Assembly: GCA_963665075.1 (NCBI GenBank)
Contig: OY762063.1
Span: forward strand, 124,001 to 188,000
DNA: 64,000 nt
Source of the DNA: JAPULR01 sp963665075
Lineage (GTDB): Bacteria; Chloroflexota; Dehalococcoidia; Lucifugimonadales; GCA-2712585
Reading direction: 5' to 3'
This document shows positions 45,596 to 53,369 of the stretch, in pieces (the first letter of the stretch is position 1; each line of letters begins with the position of its first letter). Both the position numbers and the translations under genes were made by a program. The notes under the pieces were generated by a model. It ran no database searches. It was not told the origin of the DNA and saw only the letters and a program-made list of their open reading frames with translations.

Positions 45596-45624
45596 TTGAC
45601 AATATATGGCGTTTAATGTCTACT
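45596..45624 (+). promoter_or_regulatory. Promoter of the binding-lipoprotein gene
   Basis: TTGACA (45596-45601), 17 bp, TCTACT (45619-45624); leader about 105 bases. The rest of the 299-base gap (45437-45735) shows no other feature. Confidence 0.55.
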
Positions 45625-45735
45625 AGCCCCGTAGAGAATTGCCTTGGGGGTGAAGCATTCTCCGAACCTCGCGATTGCTTCCTTGGGGATTCCGACTACG
45701 AACTCAACCCACACGAAATTCAGGAGGTGGTTAGA

Positions 45736-47925
45736 ATGATGAAGATTTTCAAGCCAGGGTTGCGCTTAACGGCCCTGCTGCTCGCATTGGCGGTGGCGAT
45801 GACGCTTGTGATTGCCGCTTGCGGCGGCGATGATGAACCGGATCCCACGCCTGCCGCGCCGGCAATAGACATGTCTGCCATCGGCGCTATGATAGGCGAG
45901 TCGACATCCGGCCTGTCAGCGGAGATCAGGCAAGCGATGGCCGAGGAAATAGCAAAGATACAACCGCCCCTTTCGGAAGACGAGATACGCTCGCTCATCG
46001 AGAGCGCGGTCAGCGAGAGCGCGCCGGAAGGCATCTCGAGCGCGGATATTCAGGCAATGGTGGACAGCGCAGTTGCCGCCGCAGCCGCGGAGGGAGTCAC
46101 GCAGGAAGACGTGAGCGCGGCTATCGGCGCCGCGTTGGCCGCAGCGGCCGCCGGACAGGCGGAGCCGTTGAGCCAGGCCGACATCGAGCGGATAGTTCGC
46201 GCGGCGGTAGCGACGCCTGTCCCGACGCCCACGGCTGCACCGACGGCAGTTCCCACGCCCGCCCCGACGCCTACGGCTATGGCGCCTAGGGTGCCGGTTT
46301 CGGCGAGGCTGGTACTGGCGGTGCCACCGCCTTCCCAGGAGGTGGGGGTCATGCACCTGGCGAACAACCTTACCAACTCCTTCCTGGTGCATTACGACCA
46401 TCTGATAGCATCCGACCCGCAGACGGCTGCTTACAGCGCACAGATAGCAACGGAGTGGGACACCTCGCCCAACGGCAGGGTATGGACGTTCAAGCTTCGC
46501 GACGACGTGCCATTCTATTCGAGAGATGGGTTGCCTTCCGGGTTTAATCTGACTTCGGAAGACGTGGTCTTCAGCTTCGATCTCCTCACGGGAGTCGGCA
46601 CGGAAAGGGCCATTAACCCGGCAAACTGGGAAGGCTACGCAGGCAGAGCGGACAACCACAAGACCAATGGCGACTACGAAGTCATTTTTGACATGGACAT
46701 CGTTCAATTGGACTTGCTGACTTTCATGTCCGACGAGGTGGAAAGCGGCATCTCGAGCAAGGCCTATTGGGAGGCCATCGGAGGCGAAGACGCCTATAAC
46801 GAAAGGCCCATCGGCACGGGACCGTTCGCGCTTCTGGAACTCAATCAGGGAGTCAATTACCTCTTCGCCCGCGTGGAGGACCACTGGCGGCATACGCCGT
46901 ACTTCCACGAGTTGGAGATGAAGATGATACCGGAGTCTTCAACCAGACTGGCCTCCCTGCTTACGAGGGAGTCTCACCTGGCCGTGGTGCCAAGAGGCAT
47001 CCATGAACAGGCAACGGCCGCGGGCATGTCGATCTACAGGGCAAGCATCCCCGGCGGTCACTACAACATGCGCCTGCCGTGGTACAAACCCGATAACTAC
47101 GTAAGGCCGGACGGCTCAAAGGCCTATTCCGCCGGACCTGAAGGTCCTACGAAGGGATACGATCCCAACGACCCGCTGCGGGACACGCGGGTGCGCCGGG
47201 CGCTGATCATGGCAATGGACCGCAATGAAATCAATGACGTGTTCTTCCAGGGTCGGGCGATTCCGAACCCGATGGACTACTTCCCGCCGTGGTCGGACAT
47301 CTTCAAGGACGAATGGGCGCCGTACCCCGGGCCTGACGGATCCACAGGCGCTGCCGGCGGCTGGGACCATCCGCATGACGTCGAAGGCGCAAAGGCGCTT
47401 CTGGCGGAAGCGGGCTGGCCCGACGGCGGCTTCACCGTCACCATCCACGTGCCGAACAACCACTCGCTGGTGCCGGAGATGCCGGACGTGGCCGAGCAGA
47501 TTGGCGTCTACTGGAGCGAGATTGGCGTAGGAACGGAGTTCGTCTCCCTGACGAACCAGCAGGTGTTCGCGACGGCGTGGACGAGGGAGAAGCCCACCGC
47601 GGTCTACATGAACGTTTCGCCGAAGTCGGCCCATCCGTGCGTGGCGATGGTGTTCAACCGGTACGAGTCGGGACGGGGCTTCTTCGACTACGACGAGGTT
47701 TCGGAGTACAAGAACCGGTGCGACCAGATGGAAGACGCGGAGGAGCGTCGTCAGCTTACGCTGGACTTCGGGGACTGGTGGTACGAGCGCACGGTGAACT
47801 TCCCGATTCTGTGGGTGTTCCAGGAAGGCGCTTACAATCCAGGCGTACTGGAGGGCTACAGCGTGAACTTGCTGCATCACGCGCCGGTGCGCTACCACGA
47901 GTTCACCATGCCCGTTTATCAGTAG
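45736..47925 (+). CDS. Peptide/solute-binding lipoprotein (SBP_bac_5) with helical stalk
   Basis: 729 aa. ATG 45736 follows an AGGAGGTGG ribosome binding site. The signal peptide ends in VIAAC (Cys29), so it is a lipoprotein. Residues about 79-160 contain three and three-quarter tandem 21-residue units (for example ISSADIQAMVDSAVAAAAAE plus G), predicted Ala-rich helix. Residues 159-185 are Pro/Thr-rich. The binding domain follows (WDTSPNGRVWTFKLRDDVPF, SEDVVFSFDLL, GTGPFALLELNQG). The family delivers peptides or other solutes to ABC importers, but no permease or ATPase gene is present in the window. Confidence 0.93.
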   Translation: MMKIFKPGLRLTALLLALAVAMTLVIAACGGDDEPDPTPAAPAIDMSAIGAMIGESTSGLSAEIRQAMAEEIAKIQPPLSEDEIRSLIESAVSESAPEGISSADIQAMVDSAVAAAAAEGVTQEDVSAAIGAALAAAAAGQAEPLSQADIERIVRAAVATPVPTPTAAPTAVPTPAPTPTAMAPRVPVSARLVLAVPPPSQEVGVMHLANNLTNSFLVHYDHLIASDPQTAAYSAQIATEWDTSPNGRVWTFKLRDDVPFYSRDGLPSGFNLTSEDVVFSFDLLTGVGTERAINPANWEGYAGRADNHKTNGDYEVIFDMDIVQLDLLTFMSDEVESGISSKAYWEAIGGEDAYNERPIGTGPFALLELNQGVNYLFARVEDHWRHTPYFHELEMKMIPESSTRLASLLTRESHLAVVPRGIHEQATAAGMSIYRASIPGGHYNMRLPWYKPDNYVRPDGSKAYSAGPEGPTKGYDPNDPLRDTRVRRALIMAMDRNEINDVFFQGRAIPNPMDYFPPWSDIFKDEWAPYPGPDGSTGAAGGWDHPHDVEGAKALLAEAGWPDGGFTVTIHVPNNHSLVPEMPDVAEQIGVYWSEIGVGTEFVSLTNQQVFATAWTREKPTAVYMNVSPKSAHPCVAMVFNRYESGRGFFDYDEVSEYKNRCDQMEDAEERRQLTLDFGDWWYERTVNFPILWVFQEGAYNPGVLEGYSVNLLHHAPVRYHEFTMPVYQ

Positions 47926-47948
47926 TCAGGAGTTTCGAGGTTAAGTTG

Positions 47949-47985
47949 GGATGGGGGTGGATGACAGCGATTTCCACCCCCATCC
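47949..47985 (+). terminator. 13-bp perfect stem-loop after binding-lipoprotein gene
   Basis: GGATGGGGGTGGA (47949-47961) pairs with TCCACCCCCATCC (47973-47985), 11-base loop. There is no T-run, so it may stabilise the transcript end rather than terminate it. The arms resemble the GGATGGGGGTGA part of family C in both orientations. Confidence 0.55.
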
Positions 47986-48180
47986 AAATCACCCTCACCT
48001 TAATCCTCTCCCTCAAGGGAGAGGAGAGGGAGATGGGCTTCCGCTCGACCCTTCGACAAGCTCAGGACAGGCTCAGGTGAGCGGGGGACTGGATTCCCGC
48101 CTGCGCGGGAATGACGGAGGGGGTGTGGGAATGACGAAGGGGGGTGCGGGATGACGAAGGGGGCGGGAATGACGGAACCG
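47986..48180 (+). repeat. Repeat cluster (families G, B, A)
   Basis: Family G-like hairpin (about 47991-48033), doubled family B (about 48048-48082), family A (48090-48116) and three GGGAATGACG-type tails to about 48175. Right-side polarity. No gene between 47926 and 48258. Confidence 0.75.
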
Positions 48181-48258
48181 GTATCAAGAGGGGCGTCGGG
48201 GCTGAGGCTCCGGCGCCCCTTCTACAACATCACCAAAGGCGACCATAAGGAGGTCCAA

Positions 48259-48978
48259 ATGATTGAGATTCAAGGAAAGATGGTCTACGAATCCCTGGAG
48301 GAAGTCATCGACCCCAGGCACACGGCGTTGATGATAATCGACATGCAGAACGGGCTGGCATCTCTGGAAGGATACACGGCGCGGCATGGCAAGTTCAGCA
48401 TCGCCCACCAGCGGGAGATTCTGCCTCGCGTGCAGAAGATGCTGAAGGCGGCGCGGGAACAGGACATCTGCATCGTCCACGTGCAGGTGGTGTTCGACAA
48501 GAACGGCGGCTCAAGTTCCCCAGCGTGGCTGTACATGAGCTCGCGGCTGCGGGATCTGGGCGCTTACTGGGGACACTCGATGGGGAACGACAGGCGCACC
48601 AGCCAGGAGGTGCTTATCGACGGCACGTGGGAGGCGGAGATCATTCCCGAACTGGAACCGCTGCCCAACGAAATCGTCGTCAAGAAGCACCGAAACACGG
48701 CCTTCGTGAACACCCGCATGGATCAGATTCTCAAGTCCAACCGGATAGATTCGCTGGTGGTGACGGGGACGAGCACCGCCGGATGCGTGCTGGCGACGTG
48801 CCTGGACGCGCTGTGGAACGACTACTACACGGTGGTAGTGTCGGACGCCATTGCCGACGGGTTCCCGGAACGGCACGAAGCGGGGGTGGCGATACTGCGT
48901 GAGAAGTTCGACATGCCGACCTGCGACGAGGTTTTGGGCATCTGGGCGAAGCAGCGCGTGGGCGTGGCAGCGGCCTAG
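48259..48978 (+). CDS. Isochorismatase-family cysteine hydrolase
   Basis: 239 aa. The catalytic triad is visible: Asp in ALMIIDMQNG, Lys in IVVKKHRNTAF and Cys in GTSTAGCVLATC. The family includes isochorismatase, nicotinamidase, N-carbamoylsarcosine amidase and ureidoacrylate hydrolase; the extended N-terminus and HGKFSIAHQREILP segment do not settle which. ATG 48259 has a consensus AAGGAGGTCC five bases upstream. It overlaps the convergent unknown gene by four bases. Confidence 0.88.
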   Translation: MIEIQGKMVYESLEEVIDPRHTALMIIDMQNGLASLEGYTARHGKFSIAHQREILPRVQKMLKAAREQDICIVHVQVVFDKNGGSSSPAWLYMSSRLRDLGAYWGHSMGNDRRTSQEVLIDGTWEAEIIPELEPLPNEIVVKKHRNTAFVNTRMDQILKSNRIDSLVVTGTSTAGCVLATCLDALWNDYYTVVVSDAIADGFPERHEAGVAILREKFDMPTCDEVLGIWAKQRVGVAAA

Positions 48979-49523
48979 CCGCTACCGACGTCCGGTTGGT
49001 CGAACAGGGAGCAGCCGGCGGCGAAGGGCGCCGACGTTGTGTTCAAGTCAAAAAGAATGCCGTCGACGGCATCCCGAATGAGACGGTCATATCTGGCCCG
49101 TCGCAAGGTCTTCCAGCGTCTTCCTTTGAAGACGGCGACGCCTCCTGAAACGGCGACGGTGGCGTCGTAGACAACCCGGTGGCCCAGGGGAGTAAGTCCG
49201 TCCAGCCTCTTTTGCAACAGCCTGCGGCCTCTCAAGTCGATGGAGAGGGCGCAGGTTACGCGTCCGGGCTGCCACGGCAAACGCAGTCTGACGTCAAAGC
49301 TCCGAAGCCCGGTAATTCGGCTTTCGACGCCGGAATCTTTGGGCTTGACGGATTCCTCCAGGGGGCGGAAGGGGCGGAATCCGTGCTGGCGAAGGGCGTG
49401 GACGAGCCTGGAGACAAGGGCTTCCATTGAGACGACGCGACCGCGCCAGGTTCGCAACGGAGCCAGTTCAATCCCCTGAAGGGCGGAATACCGGCGGAAG
49501 CCTACCCGAACGTGGCGCGGCAT
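48975..49523 (-). CDS. Protein of unknown function
   Basis: 182 aa when started at ATG 49523 (MPRHVRVGFRRYSALQGIEL); the frame is open to 49730, but that stretch reads through repeats. Arg-rich, with ESRITGLRSFDVRLRLPWQP and DLRGRRLLQKRLDGLTPLGH resembling beta strands of a small globular domain. No family recognised. Its stop overlaps the end of the isochorismatase-like gene. Confidence 0.6.
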   Translation of the reverse strand: MPRHVRVGFRRYSALQGIELAPLRTWRGRVVSMEALVSRLVHALRQHGFRPFRPLEESVKPKDSGVESRITGLRSFDVRLRLPWQPGRVTCALSIDLRGRRLLQKRLDGLTPLGHRVVYDATVAVSGGVAVFKGRRWKTLRRARYDRLIRDAVDGILFDLNTTSAPFAAGCSLFDQPDVGSG

Positions 49524-49901
49524 CAAGGGCGCCCTGGGTGCAGTCCCTTGCTTGACGCCGAAATCACGGGCGTCGCTATGGGGCGAGCCGGAGCGGGTGG
49601 ACCACGGTTTTATGTCAAGCGCCTTTGCCAATGCGGGGAGTATTATAGCGCGGGAGGGCTGGGTGAGGGAAGATGAGACGGAATCCCGCTTTCGCGGGAA
49701 CAAGGGGGAAGACGCTCGACCCTTCGACAAGCTCAGGGTGAGCGGGGGTATTGGGGGGACTGGATTCCGGCTTTCGCCGGAATGACGGATGTGGGTAGAG
49801 GGGGAAGGGAGAAGAGGGGAGTGGGTGGCTATTGGGGTGAGGTTCTTCGTCGCGGAGCCTCCTCAGAATGACATGGGGGCGCGAGGGGGAAGGGGGTGGG
49901 G
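49524..49901 (+). repeat. Intergenic region with repeats
   Basis: No gene. A minus-strand TATAAT (plus 49642-49647) may serve the unknown gene, though no good -35 was found. Degenerate family A (49679-49702), family B (49718-49745) and a family A variant with GGCTTTCGCC core (49759-49787) follow, right-side polarity. Confidence 0.65.
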
Positions 49902-51776
49902 TTAGTGGCGGAAGTGCCGGGTTCCGGTGAAGACCATTGCCAGACCGCGTTCGTTGGCGGCGTCGATGGAATCCTGGTCGCGGATGGAGCCGCCCGGCTG
50001 GATGATGGCGGTCACGCCGCCTTCGGCGGCGGTAATGACGTTGTCCGAGAAGGGGAAGAAGGCGTCGGAGGCGAGGACGCTGCCTGTCGCCTTGTCACCG
50101 GCGGCGCGTAGGGCAAGAAAGATGCTGGTGACGCGGTTGGGCTGGCCGGCGCCCATGCCGATAAGGGCTTGGCCTTTTGCCAGCACGATGGCGTTGGATT
50201 TGACGTACTTGGCGGCTTTCCAGGCGAATTCCAGGTCGTGCATCTCGGCGTCGGTAGGCGTTCGTTCAGTGACGATTTTCCAGGCGGAGGCGTCTTCTCG
50301 ACCAACGTCGGGGGTTTGGACGAGGAGGCCGCCGGTTACGGGGCGAAGGTCATAATCGGTTTCGCCGCCGATGGTTGGACTTCGTTGTATGACGCGCAGG
50401 TTCTTGCGACGCTTGAGGAGGGCCAGAGCTTCCGGGCTGTAGCCGGGGGCGATGACGACTTCGTAGAAGACTCCACGCATGGCCTGAGCCGTTGACTCTT
50501 CGACGATGCTGTTAAAGCCGACGATGCCGCCGTAGGCGGAAACGGTGTCGCCCTGAAAGGCGCGGGCGTAGGCTTCCTTCTGGTCGGGATGGCTGGCGAG
50601 GCCGCAGGGGTTGGTGTGCTTGATGACGGCGACGGTAGTTTCGTCAAAGTCGCTGACGACGCGCCAAGCGGCGTCGGCGTCGACGATGTTGTTGAAGGAG
50701 AGGGCTTTGCCGTGGAGGAGTTGGTCGGTGGAATCGTCGTCGGTGGTTGACGCTTGATAGAGGGCGGCTTGCTGGTGGGGATTCTCGCCGTAGCGGAGGT
50801 CGTGGAGTTTGTTGTAGGTGAGGTTGAGTTCGGATGGCAGTCTTGCGGGGGCGAGGGATGGATTCCCGTCTGCACGGGAATGACGGAGGGTGGACGGGGA
50901 TGGATTCCCGTCTGCACGGGGATGACGGAGGGTGGACGGGGATGGATTCCCGTCTGCACGGGAATGACGGATGGTGGACGGGGATGGATTCCCGTCTGCA
51001 CGGGAATGACGGATGGTGGCGGGGGATGTATTCCCGTCTGCACGGGGATGACGGATGGTGGACGGGGATGTATTCCCGTCTGCACGGGAATGACGGAGGG
51101 TGGAGGGGGATGGATTCCCGCCTGCGCGGGAATGACGGAGGGTGGAGGGGGATGGATTCCCGTCTGCACGGGAATGACGGACGGCGGCGGGGGTGTCGGC
51201 GGCGGCGAGGTAGGAGGCGACGGCGTTGTCGTAGTCAGAAACGTGGCGGAAGGCTTTGTGGGCCAGGCGGCGACGGTCTTCGGTTGAGAGGCCAGATTCT
51301 GCCAGTTTGTCGGCAATCCAGCCGTAGTCGAACGGGTCGCAGACAACGGTTACGGAGGGGAAGTTTTTGGCCGCGGCGCGAAGCATGGAAGGGCCGCCGA
51401 TGTCGATGTTTTCGAGGGCGTCGGCGAGGGTTGTTTCAGGATTAGCAATTGTCTGCTGGAAGGGGTAGAGGTTGGATACCACCACGTCGATGGGGTCGAT
51501 TTTATGTTGGTCCAGTTCCGATAGATGGGCCGAATCGTCTCGCCGGGCGAGGAGGCCGCCGTGGATGCGGGGGTGGAGAGTCTTGACGCGTCCTTCCAGA
51601 ATCTCGGGGAAGCCGGTGAGGTCCGAGACCTTTCCAACCGGGACGCCGGCCTCGTTGACAAGAAAATCGTAGGTGCCGCCGGTGCTGACCAGAGAATAAC
51701 CGGCGTTGTGGAGGGCGCGGGCGAAGGGGGCGAGGCCGGTCTTGTCGTAGACGCTGATTAGGGCCAGGCGGGGCAA
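49902..51776 (-). CDS. purH: Bifunctional AICAR transformylase/IMP cyclohydrolase with in-frame repeat array
   Basis: 624 aa, last two steps of IMP synthesis. The N-terminal cyclohydrolase domain starts LALISVYDKTGLAPFARAL and includes GRVKTLHPRIHGGLLARRD. The C-terminal transformylase has LRYGENPHQQAALYQ, KHTNPCGLA and FFPFSDNVITAAEGG. Between them, residues about 194-306 consist of eight 14-residue repeats (RHSRADGNPSPSTL and variants) encoded by intergenic-type repeats. Subtracting 112 residues leaves 512, the usual PurH length. TTG 51776 is preceded by GAGGT, part of the purM end. Last gene of purF-purM-purH. Confidence 0.95.
   Translation of the reverse strand: MPRLALISVYDKTGLAPFARALHNAGYSLVSTGGTYDFLVNEAGVPVGKVSDLTGFPEILEGRVKTLHPRIHGGLLARRDDSAHLSELDQHKIDPIDVVVSNLYPFQQTIANPETTLADALENIDIGGPSMLRAAAKNFPSVTVVCDPFDYGWIADKLAESGLSTEDRRRLAHKAFRHVSDYDNAVASYLAAADTPAAVRHSRADGNPSPSTLRHSRAGGNPSPSTLRHSRADGNTSPSTIRHPRADGNTSPATIRHSRADGNPSPSTIRHSRADGNPSPSTLRHPRADGNPSPSTLRHSRADGNPSLAPARLPSELNLTYNKLHDLRYGENPHQQAALYQASTTDDDSTDQLLHGKALSFNNIVDADAAWRVVSDFDETTVAVIKHTNPCGLASHPDQKEAYARAFQGDTVSAYGGIVGFNSIVEESTAQAMRGVFYEVVIAPGYSPEALALLKRRKNLRVIQRSPTIGGETDYDLRPVTGGLLVQTPDVGREDASAWKIVTERTPTDAEMHDLEFAWKAAKYVKSNAIVLAKGQALIGMGAGQPNRVTSIFLALRAAGDKATGSVLASDAFFPFSDNVITAAEGGVTAIIQPGGSIRDQDSIDAANERGLAMVFTGTRHFRH
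50861..51196 (-). repeat. Eight-copy 42-bp tandem array inside purH
   Basis: Units start at 50861, 50903, 50945, 50987, 51029, 51071, 51113 and 51155, exactly 42 bp apart. Each holds a family A palindrome; seven have the GTCTGCAC core, the unit at 51113 has the genome-common CCTGCGC. Units at 51029 and 51071 start TATT instead of GATT. Unit length is a multiple of three and no stop arises, so purH stays open. Confidence 0.97.
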
Positions 51777-51779
51777 CGG

Positions 51780-52799
51780 CTACCTCTGCATGTGAACCTG
51801 GGTGGAGTCGGTTCGCTTGACTACCTCGCCCATGACCACGGCGTCGGGGAAGGAGCGTTGAAGAGACGCCCAGGCGTCGTGGTCGCAGATTAGAACCATG
51901 CCAAGGCCCATGTTGAAGACCTGGTACATTTCCTGGGGGTCCACCTCTCCGACGTTCTGTATGAGGTTGAAGATGGGGTGAGGTTCCCAGGCGTCGAGGC
52001 GGACGCGGGCGGCCAATTGGTCGGGCAGCAGGCGGGGGATGTTGTTGGGGAGGCCGCCGCCGCTGACGTGCACCACGGCCTTGAGTCGCCCGAAGTGGGG
52101 CTTGAGGACGTGATAGTAGCTGCGGTGGGGCTTGATGAGTTCCTCGCCGAGGGCGTGGCCAAGCTCCTGGTATTGCTGATACAGGACGGAGGGGTTGTCG
52201 TCGATGTCGAAGACCTTTCGGACGAGGGAGTAGCCGTTGGTGTGGAGGCCGCTGGAGGGCAATCCAAGGAGGACGTCGCCTTCGACGACGCCGCTGCCGT
52301 CGATAATGGCGGACTCTTCGACGGCGCCTACGACGGTGCCCGCGAGGTCGAATTCGCCGTCGGCGTAGAGGCCCGGCATCTGGGCGGTCTCGCCGCCGAC
52401 GAGGGCGCAGTCTACTTCGCGGCAGGCCCATACCATGCCGCGCAGCATGGGTTCGACGATTTGCGGGTCGAGCCGGCCGAGGGAGATATAGTCGAGGAAC
52501 ATGAGGGGATGGGCGCCGCAGGTGACGATGTCGTTGACGTTCAGGTTGACCAGGTCGATGCCGAGGGACTCGTAGTGTCCGAGCAGGGAGGCGACTTTCA
52601 TCTTGGTGCCGACGCCGTCGGTGCTGGCGGCGAGGACGGGGTTCTTGTAGTTGCGGAGGCGGTAGAGGCCGGCGAAGGCGCCGACGCCTTTCAACACTTC
52701 CGGGCCGTGGGTGAGGGAGGCGAAGGCGCCGATGCGTTCCTTGAGGGATTCGATTCCCTGGAGGTCTACGCCGGCGGATTGGTATGTGCTAGAGGGCAT
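51780..52799 (-). CDS. purM: Phosphoribosylformylglycinamidine cyclo-ligase (AIR synthetase)
   Basis: 339 aa. STDGVGTKMKVASLLGHYES, NVNDIVTCGAHPLMFLDYIS and VGGETAQMPGLYADGEFDLAG are diagnostic; HVSGGGLPNNIPRLL marks the C-terminal domain. ATG 52799 is preceded by GGGGGTGA, which belongs to a family C repeat, so its ribosome binding site appears to be donated by the repeat. Second gene of the pur group, three bases before purH. Confidence 0.95.
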   Translation of the reverse strand: MPSSTYQSAGVDLQGIESLKERIGAFASLTHGPEVLKGVGAFAGLYRLRNYKNPVLAASTDGVGTKMKVASLLGHYESLGIDLVNLNVNDIVTCGAHPLMFLDYISLGRLDPQIVEPMLRGMVWACREVDCALVGGETAQMPGLYADGEFDLAGTVVGAVEESAIIDGSGVVEGDVLLGLPSSGLHTNGYSLVRKVFDIDDNPSVLYQQYQELGHALGEELIKPHRSYYHVLKPHFGRLKAVVHVSGGGLPNNIPRLLPDQLAARVRLDAWEPHPIFNLIQNVGEVDPQEMYQVFNMGLGMVLICDHDAWASLQRSFPDAVVMGEVVKRTDSTQVHMQR

Positions 52800-53369
52800 T
52801 TTTCACCCCCATCCTAACCTTCCCCCATCGAGGGGGAAGGGAGAAGAAGGGGATGGATTCCCGCCTGCGCGGGAATGACGGAAGGGCGAGACGGGGGAAG
52901 TGATGGGACTGGATTCCGGCTTTCGCCGGAATGACGGGATGGTGGGTGGGGGAAGGGAGAAGAAGGGAACGGGCGACAACAAGGGGCGTCCCTACGGAGG
53001 GATGGTTGGGGGAAGGGGGGAGATGGATTCCCGCCTGCGCGGGAATGACGGAAGGGCGAGACGGGGGAAGTGATGGGACTGGATTCCGGCTTTCGCCGGA
53101 ATGACGGGATGGTGGGCGGGGGAAGGGAGAAGACGCTCGACCCTTCGACAGGCTCAGGGTGAGCGGGAAGGAGGGTAGGCTCAGGGTGGGCGGGAAGGAG
53201 GGTAGGCGCAGGGTGATCGGGAAGGAGGGTAGGCTCAGGGTGAGCGGATGGGGTTTGGCTCAGGGTGAGAGGGCAACTCTTGTAGTTGCTCCTGCGGAGA
53301 GGGGGATGGGTTCCCGCTTTCGCGGGAATGACGGAAGGGGATAGCGGGAACGAGAAGGGGTGAAGGGGG
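52800..53369 (+). repeat. 570-bp repeat cluster between purF and purM
   Basis: No gene. Family C (52803-52842), family A (about 52855-52881), family A with GGCTTTCGCC core (about 52911-52936), the same A pair again (about 53026-53050 and 53080-53105), family B (53136-53164), degenerate B tails (53170-53260) and family A (about 53308-53332). Two stretches of about 95 bp (52848-52944 and 53020-53113) are near-identical direct repeats. Right-side polarity. Confidence 0.8.

Noticed and set aside
50861..51196. Possible CRISPR array
   Set aside because: Unit is an uninterrupted 42-bp tandem repeat with no variable spacers, lies inside purH, and no cas gene is present.
50754..51287. Plus-strand frame with repeated GWIPVCTGMT units
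   Set aside because: It is the antisense reading of the purH repeat array, not a separate repeat protein.
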